Shown here one piece after another: positions 1 through 7,974 of a stretch of 38,221 bases of DNA. The stretch covers positions 1 through 38,221 of the forward strand of contig JAUYCF010000007.1 of assembly GCA_030692355.1 (NCBI GenBank), written 5' to 3'. Made by a program: the position numbers and the translations under genes. Under the pieces are notes generated by a model. It did no database searches and was not told the origin of the DNA. It saw only the letters and a program-made list of their open reading frames with translations. The DNA comes from Thiobacillus sp. Lineage in GTDB: Bacteria; Pseudomonadota; Gammaproteobacteria; Burkholderiales; Thiobacillaceae. Each line of letters opens with the position of its first letter. The first letter of the stretch is position 1.

Positions 1-1915
1 CGTTCCGGCCGGCTGCCGCACCGGGTTCGGCCGCCAACATGTGGGCCAGATGCAATTCCCTGAGCATGGACCGCTTTTTGGCCTGGTGCGCGTGCATCCG
101 CCGCAGGATGTCGTCCAGAACCCGCACGGCGCTGACGACATAGGGTCCCTTGTTGAGCATGACGCACTCGGCGCGGAGACCCATCGCGGCGTCCGTGATT
201 TCGGCGCGCGATGGCCTGCCTTCCCTGGCAAGGGTTTCCAGGACCTGGGTGGCCCAGATCACGGGGACATGCGCAGCCTCGCAGAGCCATAGAATCTCTT
301 CCTGGACTTCCGCCAGGCGCTCGAATCCGCACTCGACGGCCAGATCGCCGCGGGCGATCATCACCCCGCAACACGGGGCACGCATTGCCGTCAGCAGCAT
401 TTCCGGCAGGTTCTCAAAGCCTCGCTGCGTTTCGATCTTCAGCACGATGGCAGGTTGCCGGCTCCCCAGGCTCGTCAGGCGTTGCTGGAGCGATTCCACG
501 TCCTGGGCGCTGTTGGCGAAGGACAATTCGACGATGTCGGCGTGCCGGGCCACGAAGGGCAGGTCCTCGATGTCCCTGGCGGTCATGGCCGCGAGGCGCA
601 GGGCGCTCTCGGGAAGGTTGATCCCCTTGTCGGCTCGCAGCGTCACCGCCTTCAGATGCTCCTGAGTGATGCGGACGAGGACATGTGCCTTTTCCACCTT
701 CTCGATGACGCCGCCGATCTTGCCGTCGTCGAACCAGATCGGTTCCCCTGCGCGGACGTCATCGAACACCTCCGGCATGGTGCAGCCGATCACGGCAGGG
801 CCCAGGATTTTCCCCGCGCTGTCGTAGATTGCCGGACGCCCCGGCTTGAGGTCGCGGGTCAGGACGAGCAGGTCGCCCTTCTGCAAGGTGAGGATGTTTT
901 CACCCGGCGGCAGCGCGCCGATGCGGCATTCACGGTCGTCCGGCTTGCCTGCGCCACGCCCGTGGCGCAGGGTGGTGCCGGGGACGATGTAAGCCGTATT
1001 GGTCGTCTCGGCCCAGCAACCGTCATCGGTCACGTCAACGATCCTGAAGGTCCGCCGGGCGTCCCGTGCGTCCGTGAATTTCACAAGTTCCCCGACACGA
1101 AGATGGGCCAGCCAGGCCGACGGCACGGGGAGGCAGGCGTTCGCCGGTGAGGGCGGGGGGGATTCCTTTGCGGTCAGCCAGACCCGTGCGGGGGCGGTGA
1201 CCCGCCCGTAGTCGTCGCGACCCGGGCGAATTCGAATCACCGCCGGGCCCGGTTCAAGCGGCCCGGTGCGCAGCTTCGGGCCGGCCAGGTCCATGGCGAC
1301 ACGGCAGGACCGGCCCAGTGCCTGTTCCGCCTGTCTCAGATGCGCGATCATCCGCGCCCAGGCTGCGGCGTCGTCATGAGCACAATTGATGCGCATGCAG
1401 TCCATCCCTTGCTGGAGCAGATTGTGAACCAGCAGGTAGTCGTCCGCCGCCGTGCTCGGCATGGTCACCATGATCCGGACCTCGCGTCCCGGGGTCGCGG
1501 GTCCCAGCAAGGCATTCGTGTGTTCGGCAAGCAGCCGCTCGCCGTGGGCGAAATCAAGGACCGCGGTTTCCCGCGAGGCCGGCTGCCAGGCGCGCTGCAG
1601 CAGGCGGTGCAGGACGCTCAGCACCGCATCGACCGTGCTCAGGACATGCGATTCGGCGCGCCCGAGGGAGGACAACCCCAGTGCCGCCAGGCGCAGCTGC
1701 AACGGGCGCAGATCGCGCCGACGCAGGGCCAGGTAATGCAGGAGGTTTCGCGCACTGTCCCGGTAGTTCGCGTGAACCTGGGCAAGATGTGGCTGCGACA
1801 TGGCGAGGCCGGCGATCATATCCGCCCGGATGGCCATGAGCTCGCTCAGGACACTCTCGATGTCCGCGCTTCCCGGGCCGGCGCCGTCGGTGCTGTTTTT
1901 CTTTGTCACAAACAT
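1..1915 (-). CDS. Atypical pyruvate kinase-like protein (3' end outside window)
   Basis: About 638 codons read open from ATG at 1915 to the left edge, so the C-terminus is missing or nearly so. The first ~145 residues are a helical extension with no motif I recognise. From VRIMVTMPSTA on it follows the pyruvate kinase barrel: MRINCAHDD, the nucleotide/substrate loop VAMDLAGPKLRTG, DKGINLP, the catalytic lysine in KIETQRGFENLPEM, the metal-binding region ARGDLAVE, and ATQVLETLAREGRPSRAEITDAA. The B-domain region appears enlarged. The usual VMLSGETA is replaced by VMLNKGPY, typical of a divergent pyruvate kinase subgroup. Pyruvate kinase makes pyruvate and ATP from phosphoenolpyruvate and ADP. 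Whether this divergent member does so is uncertain. It is followed on the + strand, two genes away, by a glucan phosphorylase, which suggests a carbon-storage/glycolysis context. The PAS gene upstream is co-directional. Confidence 0.8.
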   Translation of the reverse strand, partial: MFVTKKNSTDGAGPGSADIESVLSELMAIRADMIAGLAMSQPHLAQVHANYRDSARNLLHYLALRRRDLRPLQLRLAALGLSSLGRAESHVLSTVDAVLSVLHRLLQRAWQPASRETAVLDFAHGERLLAEHTNALLGPATPGREVRIMVTMPSTAADDYLLVHNLLQQGMDCMRINCAHDDAAAWARMIAHLRQAEQALGRSCRVAMDLAGPKLRTGPLEPGPAVIRIRPGRDDYGRVTAPARVWLTAKESPPPSPANACLPVPSAWLAHLRVGELVKFTDARDARRTFRIVDVTDDGCWAETTNTAYIVPGTTLRHGRGAGKPDDRECRIGALPPGENILTLQKGDLLVLTRDLKPGRPAIYDSAGKILGPAVIGCTMPEVFDDVRAGEPIWFDDGKIGGVIEKVEKAHVLVRITQEHLKAVTLRADKGINLPESALRLAAMTARDIEDLPFVARHADIVELSFANSAQDVESLQQRLTSLGSRQPAIVLKIETQRGFENLPEMLLTAMRAPCCGVMIARGDLAVECGFERLAEVQEEILWLCEAAHVPVIWATQVLETLAREGRPSRAEITDAAMGLRAECVMLNKGPYVVSAVRVLDDILRRMHAHQAKKRSMLRELHLAHMLAAEPGAAAGRN

Positions 1916-2034
1916 CCTCTACTGAATCGCCCCTGCTTTCCCGGAAGGCTTCCGGGCGCGACCAGGCGCCTGATCGTGTGTTCGTGCGGGTTCAATCGGG
2001 GTGAATCGTGTTGCAGGGTGTAAATGAACTGCCG

Positions 2035-2466
2035 CTAGCGGGCAGGCAGGGAGGGGAATGCGTCGCCGTTCAATATCGAGGCTTCGAGGCTGCGCACAAG
2101 AACAACCACGTTGTGGCTGCCGAGGCGATTGATGAACAGCTCGCTGGCGAAGTGCCGGCCATCGCGTCGCCGGGCCTGAAAGCTGACGGCACAATGGCAG
2201 AGATGGGCCAGCCGTGAATTGATGCGGCCTTCCTGCACCAGCCCGATGTCCGGCAACTGCGGCAGGAGCAAGGAAACATGACGGCCCGCCAGTTCATGCG
2301 GCGGGTAGCCAAACATCTGTTCGCAAGCCCGGCCGCAGTCGCGGATCATGCCAAGGTCGTCGAGCGCGAGCACCACCAGGTCGATCGCTTCAGCATCGGG
2401 AACGCAGGATGAGGCAGGCGTGCTCGTCCGTGGGCTTTTTACATGCGGACTGCTTGCTGTCGCCAT
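2035..2466 (-). CDS. Stand-alone PAS domain protein
   Basis: 143 residues. A short Ser/Thr/Pro-rich N-terminus (1-30) precedes one PAS fold, recognisable by VVLALDDLGMIRDCGRACEQMFGYPPHELAGR and a following VSFQARRRDGRHFASELFINRL strand set. No histidine kinase, GGDEF or HTH domain follows, so it is a sensor or protein-interaction module alone; ligand unknown. The ATG at 2466 is chosen because GGAGG lies 5 nt upstream (2472-2476, minus strand); an in-frame ATG at 2478 overlaps that ribosome binding site. It ends 119 bp before the pyruvate kinase-like gene on the same strand, so co-transcription is possible. Confidence 0.75.
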   Translation of the reverse strand: MATASSPHVKSPRTSTPASSCVPDAEAIDLVVLALDDLGMIRDCGRACEQMFGYPPHELAGRHVSLLLPQLPDIGLVQEGRINSRLAHLCHCAVSFQARRRDGRHFASELFINRLGSHNVVVLVRSLEASILNGDAFPSLPAR

Positions 2467-2696
2467 GATGGCCTCCATGCGTTATCGGCTGGGAATGCTC
2501 CCGGGGCTGATATCTTGCCCGGTGAAAATGAATGGCCTGTGACAGAAAAATGAACCTTGTGTGGCTCGAAAGCGCGGGGAAGCGATTGGGTGGCGTTTCC
2601 AGGAGGGCCGGCCTTAATAACGCCGATTGAGGTAGCGGCTTAAACGGATATGGGTGTAGTTTTAGTCTTTTCAAAACATCACAAGGATGGGTTGCG

Positions 2697-2924
2697 ATGA
2701 GAAAGACGCCTTCAGATGAGTATCTCGAAAAAGCCAGGCTTTTGAGCGAGGAAGAAACCGAACGCTTGCTGTCGAGAACGCGATCGAAATTACTGCGCAG
2801 ACTGGAAAATGAAAAAATGACCGCGCTGGAAGTCGTGGCATTACAGCTTGAAATAGAGGACGAGGATCTGAGCGAATGGCGAGAGAAGATGGCTGAAATC
2901 AGGAAAAAATCGAAAGCCAAATAA
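2697..2924 (+). CDS. Small charged helical protein, unknown function
   Basis: 75 residues, very rich in Glu, Lys and Arg and predicted all-helical (SEEETERLLSRTRSKLLRRLE, then EIEDEDLSEWREKMAEIRKK). No signal peptide or membrane segment. AAGGA lies 9 nt upstream of the ATG. Its base composition is lower in GC than its neighbours. It sits 68 bp upstream of the glucan phosphorylase in the same direction. I do not recognise the family; the composition suggests a small regulator or protein-binding peptide, but nothing proves it. Confidence 0.6.
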   Translation: MRKTPSDEYLEKARLLSEEETERLLSRTRSKLLRRLENEKMTALEVVALQLEIEDEDLSEWREKMAEIRKKSKAK

Positions 2925-2992
2925 CCGGGCCGCAAGCACGGGGAACAAACACGGCTTGCCGCTGCGGTTCATATTTGGGGCGGCACTTATCG

Positions 2993-4714
2993 ATGGAACG
3001 TGCGATGGCAGAAGCTGCGAACAAGACCGAAAAATTCACCCACAAGCTGCGGGTCGCCTATTTCTCCATGGAGATCGCCCTGGAGAACGATATCCCCACT
3101 TACAGTGGCGGCCTGGGCGTGCTGGCGGGGGACAGCCTGCGCGCCGCGGCAGACATCGGCCTGCCGATGGTGGCGGTCACCCTGGTGTCCCGGGCCGGCT
3201 ATTTCCGCCAGGAAATCGACCCGCAGGGCAGGCAGATCGAACATGCCGACGACTGGGATCCCGCCCGCTACGCGACACGGCTTCAGGCCACCGTGGCGCT
3301 GGAGCTTGAAGATCGCCAGGTGTGGGTGGGGGGCTGGCTTTACGTGCTGAGTTCACTGGTCGACGGTGGCGTGCCCGTCCTGCTGCTGGACACCGACCTG
3401 CCGGTGAACGACCCACGCGACCGTGAAATCACCCATCACCTGTACGGCGGCGATGAGGCCTATCGGATGAAACAGGAAGTGGTGCTGGGCGTGGGGGGCA
3501 TTGCCATGCTTCAGGCCCTGGGCTTCAAGCTCATGGGATATCACATGAACGAGGGCCACTCGGCCTTCCTCACCCTGGCCCTGCTGCAGCGCTACGCCCA
3601 TTCCAGCGAAGGCCTGCGGCCCGGCGAAAGTCCCTACGATCTGCCGCGGGTGCGGGAGCTGTGCACCTTCACCACCCACACGCCGGTGGAGGCCGGCCAC
3701 GACAAATTCGACTACGAACTGGTACGGCGCATCTACGGCGATCTGCTGGATCCGGGCACGGTGAAGCTGCTGGCCGGCGAGGACAGGCTCAACATGACGC
3801 GCCTGGCCCTGAACCTGTCCGAGTACGTCAACGGGGTGGCCAAGCGCCACGCCGAGGTTTCCCGGCTGATGTTCCCGGGTTATGCGGTGCACGCGGTGAC
3901 GAACGGGGTGCATGCCGCCACCTGGACCAGCCCGCCCGTCGCAAAAGTGTACGACCAGCTTGTGCCGGGCTGGTGCCATGAGCCGGAACTGCTCTCCCGC
4001 GCCGACCGTATTCCGGACGGGAAGCTCTGGGCCGCCCACCAGGAAGCCAAGCTGGTGCTGGTCGACAAGGTGCGGGAACTGACCGGGGTGGTGCTGAATC
4101 CGGACCAGCCCATCCTTGGTTTCGCGCGGCGCATGACCGCCTACAAGCGGGCGGACCTGCTGTTTGCCGATCTCGCGCGCCTCAAGGCCATCGCCCGGGA
4201 GCGTCCTTTCCAGATCGTCATGGCCGGCAAGGCCCACCCGAGAGATGCGGCGGGCAAGCAGCTCATCGAAGCGCTGCACGTCCACATGCGGGACCTGTCC
4301 GGGGTGGTCCCCATGGCCTTCCTGCCCGATTACGATATGGCGCTGGCGCTGCTCATGGTGTCCGGCTCCGATGCCTGGATCAACACCCCCTTGCGGCCGC
4401 TGGAGGCTTCCGGCACCAGCGGCATGAAGGCCGCCTTCAACGGCGTGCCCCAGCTCTCGGTGCTGGACGGCTGGTGGGTGGAGGGCTGCCTGGAGGGGGT
4501 GACCGGCTGGGCGGTGGGGGAGGATTCGCCCACCGCCAACGGACACGATGCCATGGCCTTGTACGATAAACTTGAGCACGTGGTCCTGCCGCTCTGGCAT
4601 GACGACCGGCCTGGCTGGATCGCCGTCATGAAGGGCGCCATCAGCAAGAATGCCGCCTACTTCAACAGTCACCGCATGATGCGTCGCTACGCCACAGAGG
4701 CGTACCTGAGATGA
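2993..4714 (+). CDS. glgP: Alpha-glucan (glycogen/maltodextrin) phosphorylase, short form
   Basis: About 573 residues, the compact GT35 form without the long N-terminal regulatory part of animal glycogen phosphorylase. The N-terminus has the family opening VAYFSMEIALENDIPTYSGGLGVLAGD; the substrate region has HMNEGHSAFLTL and TTHTPVEAGHDKF; and the C-terminal half has TAYKRADLLF and the pyridoxal-phosphate motif EASGTSGMKAAFNG, with the cofactor lysine near residue 479. The enzyme releases glucose-1-phosphate from alpha-1,4-glucans using phosphate, in the cytoplasm. The start is uncertain: ATG at 2993 is used, ATG at 3005 (GGA 7 nt upstream) and TTG at 2975 are alternatives. No other glycogen gene is in the window. 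Confidence 0.9.
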   Translation: MERAMAEAANKTEKFTHKLRVAYFSMEIALENDIPTYSGGLGVLAGDSLRAAADIGLPMVAVTLVSRAGYFRQEIDPQGRQIEHADDWDPARYATRLQATVALELEDRQVWVGGWLYVLSSLVDGGVPVLLLDTDLPVNDPRDREITHHLYGGDEAYRMKQEVVLGVGGIAMLQALGFKLMGYHMNEGHSAFLTLALLQRYAHSSEGLRPGESPYDLPRVRELCTFTTHTPVEAGHDKFDYELVRRIYGDLLDPGTVKLLAGEDRLNMTRLALNLSEYVNGVAKRHAEVSRLMFPGYAVHAVTNGVHAATWTSPPVAKVYDQLVPGWCHEPELLSRADRIPDGKLWAAHQEAKLVLVDKVRELTGVVLNPDQPILGFARRMTAYKRADLLFADLARLKAIARERPFQIVMAGKAHPRDAAGKQLIEALHVHMRDLSGVVPMAFLPDYDMALALLMVSGSDAWINTPLRPLEASGTSGMKAAFNGVPQLSVLDGWWVEGCLEGVTGWAVGEDSPTANGHDAMALYDKLEHVVLPLWHDDRPGWIAVMKGAISKNAAYFNSHRMMRRYATEAYLR

Positions 4715-4771
4715 GAACGGCCATGATCGTTTTCCGGGATTGTGAATTTTTTATTCCAATGGACCAATCGC

Positions 4772-4799
4772 TTGAATGTTGTAATTAACTAAATATACT
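4772..4799 (+). promoter_or_regulatory. Candidate sigma-70 promoter for the histone-like gene
   Basis: TTGAAT (4772-4777), a 16-bp spacer, then TATACT (4794-4799) in a conspicuously AT-rich stretch, 36 bp before the ATG at 4836. Four of six and five of six consensus matches. Judged by eye. Confidence 0.5.
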
Positions 4800-4835
4800 G
4801 TTTATTCCGTATAAATCATCTTTGGGAGATTGACC

Positions 4836-5330
4836 ATGGCCGACGACGCTAACAAACCCGCCGAAGCAAAACCCGCAACGCCCACGGCGCGCACCACGAC
4901 GGCTGCCCGTGCCAGGCCGACCGCGCGGGCAAGGGCCGCCGCCACAGCCAGGCCCGCGCCAACCAAGGCTGCGCCTGCGGCAGCAAGGAAAACGGTGGTG
5001 CGTCCTGCCGTGGTCAGGAAGTCGCCCCCGGCAAAGAAGGCGGCGCACGAGCCGGAGCCGTTTGTCGCCAGGGACAAAAAAGCGGGCAAGCCTGCCAAGG
5101 CGAAAAAATCCAAGCTGGTCCGCGACAGCTTCACCATGCCGGATGGGGAGTACGCCCTGATTGCAGCGCTCAAGAAGCGCTGCCTGGATGCGGGGGTGTC
5201 GGTGAAAAAAAGCGAGGTCCTGCGTGCGGCGGTTGCGAATCTGGCGAAACTGAGCGACGCCTCGGTGCTTGCCGCGGTTCGTCGCCTTGAAGTCATCAAG
5301 ACCGGGCGTCCCGCCAAGGGCTCAAAGTAA
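4836..5330 (+). CDS. Histone H1-like Ala/Lys/Pro tail joined to a ribbon-helix-helix-like domain
   Basis: 164 residues. Residues 1-90 are low complexity, dominated by Ala, Lys, Arg and Pro (TARTTTAARARPTARARAAA), like bacterial histone H1-type tails that bind DNA non-specifically. Residues ~95-164 form a compact domain, KLVRDSFTMPDGEYALIAAL...VKKSEVLRAAV...IKTGRPAKG, whose strand-helix-helix order resembles ribbon-helix-helix proteins and occurs in many betaproteobacterial proteins of unknown role. I infer a nucleoid-associated or regulatory DNA-binding protein. The ATG at 4836 has GGGAG 7 nt upstream; a TTG two codons earlier is less likely. It is monocistronic, convergent with the next gene. 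Confidence 0.7.
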   Translation: MADDANKPAEAKPATPTARTTTAARARPTARARAAATARPAPTKAAPAAARKTVVRPAVVRKSPPAKKAAHEPEPFVARDKKAGKPAKAKKSKLVRDSFTMPDGEYALIAALKKRCLDAGVSVKKSEVLRAAVANLAKLSDASVLAAVRRLEVIKTGRPAKGSK

Positions 5331-5449
5331 ACCCCGGAAAGGCGAGAGGGCGCCGGGGCGTCCAGGGTGACCGATCCTCTCCGGCTGCCAGGCGCCAAGA
5401 CGTCAGTGACGCTCGGGTCGTGGGCATTGCTGGCCGTGCGCCTGCCCAA

Positions 5450-7327
5450 TCAGGTTGCCGGGGCGAGGGACGCGGCCGGAGCAATAGGCTGGCAGTTACT
5501 TTCTTCTGCCGGCTCGTCCTGCCCGATGACGCGTGCCTCATCCACCAGTTGCCGGCCAAAGGGCATGCGGCGCTGGTCGATGAACAGGTTGCTGCCGTCG
5601 ATGCGCTTGGCTATATGTTTGGCTTCGGAGGCGGCACGCGCCACTTCCTGGTACTGGTGGAAATGGGCGGGGTCGACCAGCACCGCGCCGATGGACAGTG
5701 ATGTCAGGGCATGAAAGGCCATCGCGCCACGCCGGTCTTCGCTGTAGTAGCCGCCGGCCTCCACATGCTCGGGTTTGAACAGGGTCAGACATTCGCGATC
5801 GAAGCGCGTCAGCATGCCGTGGCAGCGTATTTCCCAGTCGAGGCTTTGAAACAGCACCACGAAATCGTCGCCGCCGATGTGGCCGATAAAATCCAGTTCG
5901 ACGTTGCAGCTTTCGCGCAGGATGCGCGCCAGCAACTGGATGATGACGTCGCCGCGGCGGAAGCCGTAGACGTCGTTGTAGGGCTTGAAATGATCGAGGT
6001 CGAAATAGGCGGTAACAAAGGACTGTTCGTTGACCAGCAGGCGTTCCATGTGTTCCTGGATCGGCACGTTGCCGGGCAGGCCGGTCAGCGGGTTGGCATA
6101 GCGCGCGGCGACGATCTGCATTTCGGTAACCTCGCGCATCAGGTCGAAGCCTGACCCCAGCCCCAGGTAGCGCCCCTCGGAGGTGATGACAAAGCCCTGG
6201 GTAAAGGCCGCCTTGCCTTTATTCACCACCAGTTCCGAAAGTTCGGTCATGCGCGTGGCCTTGTCGACGACCAGCGGATTGGCGTCCATCAGGTCGCGGC
6301 AGGGCTTGCGGCCATGGAGCTCGCGGGCGTACAGGCTGATAAAGCGGTCGAGCAGGGCGGGGCGATGGATGATGCCGACCGGAATACCTTTGTCCACCAC
6401 CGCCACCGCATGCAGATCGGGATGCTTCATCATCAGTTCGAGTACATCCTGACTGGCGGTCAGCGGGTCGACGGCCGGCGCGGAGGCCACCAGCTTGCCG
6501 GCCGATATGTGGAGGCTGTCGCGTGCCCGCGGCATGGGAAACACGCTGACCGTGCCGGACTCCAGGCACGCCATCACTTCGCGCGGCAGCAGGCGGACCG
6601 GCACGGGTGACGGACGGCCGATCAGGTAGCCCTGCGCATAGCGGATGCCGAGGTCTTTCAGCACCGCCAGTTCGGACTGGTTTTCCACACCCTCGGCGAT
6701 CACGCACGAGTGGGCGCCTTCGGCCATTTGCCTGATCGAGCGCACGAACTGGATCTTGTGGGGGTCCTGGTGAATGTCGGCGATGAAATGCTTGTCGATC
6801 TTGACGAAGGCAGGTTTCAGTTCCGACCAGAGGCGCAGGCTGGAAAACCCTTCCCCGAGATCGTCGATGGCCACTTCGATCCCCGCCGCGTGCAACCGGG
6901 ACGCAGCTTGCCGCAGATCCCCGTAATCGAGCGAGGTCGCGTTTTCGGTGATTTCGATCACGATCTGACTGCCGGCCAGGCCGAAATGATTCAGTTCGGC
7001 CAGCAGCGCATCCGGCGCAAAGCTTGCGTCCAGCAGGCTGCCCGGCGACAGGTTCACAAACAGCCGTCCCGTCAGATTCAGCCGCGCAAAGGTTTTGAGC
7101 GCCATGCGTACGCAGGCCCGGTCCAGCGCCGTCAGCAGGCCGTGTTGCCCGGCCACTCGGAACAGCGCCTGCGGGGCGTGCAGCGGGCCGTTCGACGGCC
7201 CGCGCGACAGGGCCTCGTAGCCCATCACCCGCCCTTCGACCATGTCGAGTATCGGCTGCAACAGCGTCATCAGCCGGGCGTTTGCCAGAATGTCCTGCAA
7301 ATGCCGACACATTTCTTCCTGGCTCAT
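5450..7327 (-). CDS. EAL-CBS-GGDEF protein, c-di-GMP turnover
   Basis: 625 residues, with the domains in the order EAL (about 1-250), a CBS pair (about 260-400) and GGDEF (about 410-590). The EAL domain keeps its signature (YEALSRGP, 38-40), EITEN, DDLGEGFSS, KIDKHFI and EGVENQSE, so phosphodiesterase activity is plausible. The cyclase signature reads GGDDF (485-489) instead of GGDEF/GGEEF; substitution at this position can lower or abolish activity, so direction of action cannot be read from sequence. No membrane segment or signal peptide, so cytoplasmic; the CBS pair may bind a nucleotide. No good ribosome binding site precedes ATG 7327; an ATG at 7312 has AGGA close upstream and may be used instead. 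Convergent with the histone-like gene and divergent from clpS. Confidence 0.88.
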   Translation of the reverse strand: MSQEEMCRHLQDILANARLMTLLQPILDMVEGRVMGYEALSRGPSNGPLHAPQALFRVAGQHGLLTALDRACVRMALKTFARLNLTGRLFVNLSPGSLLDASFAPDALLAELNHFGLAGSQIVIEITENATSLDYGDLRQAASRLHAAGIEVAIDDLGEGFSSLRLWSELKPAFVKIDKHFIADIHQDPHKIQFVRSIRQMAEGAHSCVIAEGVENQSELAVLKDLGIRYAQGYLIGRPSPVPVRLLPREVMACLESGTVSVFPMPRARDSLHISAGKLVASAPAVDPLTASQDVLELMMKHPDLHAVAVVDKGIPVGIIHRPALLDRFISLYARELHGRKPCRDLMDANPLVVDKATRMTELSELVVNKGKAAFTQGFVITSEGRYLGLGSGFDLMREVTEMQIVAARYANPLTGLPGNVPIQEHMERLLVNEQSFVTAYFDLDHFKPYNDVYGFRRGDVIIQLLARILRESCNVELDFIGHIGGDDFVVLFQSLDWEIRCHGMLTRFDRECLTLFKPEHVEAGGYYSEDRRGAMAFHALTSLSIGAVLVDPAHFHQYQEVARAASEAKHIAKRIDGSNLFIDQRRMPFGRQLVDEARVIGQDEPAEESNCQPIAPAASLAPAT

Positions 7328-7665
7328 GGAGGGGACGGGAGGTGGCGGAGATCCGGAGGATAGGCGGGATGTGTTACGTGTGTGTGAAAAGGGCTGGGAG
7401 GGTCGTGAGGGGGCTGCTCGCTATGGAAGGTCGAGCACGCCCCCTGGAAGAAAGCCGGGAAGGAAAACTGTTGCATTGAACCAAAATGCCCGTATGGTGT
7501 GACCGTTACGCCGCACCCGCGATTGGCGGGACGCAGGGCAGCGAGGCAACTTTTCTCTGCTTTTGGCCCCTTCATCCATCGAATGCGTTGGCCCTACTTC
7601 CAGCAGGCTTGAAAAATCCCCACATCACATCAAAATAAAGCCAGTAATTGAGGCTTAATCCTGCT
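7328..7665. other. Intergenic region between divergent EAL-GGDEF gene and clpS
   Basis: 338 bp that must carry promoters for both divergent genes. A weak sigma-70-like pair is visible on the + strand (TTGCAT, 16 bp, TATGGT near 7470-7500), and the last 60 bp are A-rich. No convincing ORF, RNA gene or repeat was seen. Confidence 0.4.
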
Positions 7666-7974
7666 ATGGCAACCAAGCGAGAAAGCAGTACCCTACTGGA
7701 ACCGACTGCGGCAAGAGTGAAGCCGCCGCCCCTGTACAAGGTGCTGCTGCTGAACGACGACTACACCCCGATGGAATTCGTGGTGCATGTCCTGAAGAAG
7801 TTTTTTGGAATCGGCCAGGAACAGGCAACACAAATCATGCTCAAAGTCCATACTGAAGGCGTAGGGGTGTGCGGGGTATTTACGAAGGACATTGCGCATA
7901 CCAAGGTCGAGCAGGTTGTGGATTTCGCGCGGCAGCATCAGCATCCGCTGCAATGTACGATGGAGGAAAGTTAG
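7666..7974 (+). CDS. clpS: ATP-dependent Clp protease adaptor ClpS
   Basis: 102 residues, normal for the family. After a ~25-residue flexible N-terminus come the family signatures [27 protein letters not shown], with the NDD(Y)TPM loop that binds N-end-rule substrates, the acidic/hydrophobic pocket region, and [14 protein letters not shown]. ClpS docks on the ClpA N-domain and delivers N-degron proteins to ClpAP. ATG 7666 is taken as start; a TTG at 7648 is in frame. It ends directly before clpA with no gap, the standard clpS-clpA arrangement. Confidence 0.95.
   Translation: MATKRESSTLLEPTAARVKPPPLYKVLLLNDDYTPMEFVVHVLKKFFGIGQEQATQIMLKVHTEGVGVCGVFTKDIAHTKVEQVVDFARQHQHPLQCTMEES

Noticed and set aside
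455-1150. + strand open frames across the left edge
   Set aside because: They lie opposite the continuous pyruvate kinase-like minus-strand gene, which has clear family motifs.
5332-5358. CCCCGG/CCGGGG hairpin between the convergent histone-like and EAL genes
   Set aside because: Six-bp stem with a 15-nt loop and no T-tract; too weak to call a terminator.
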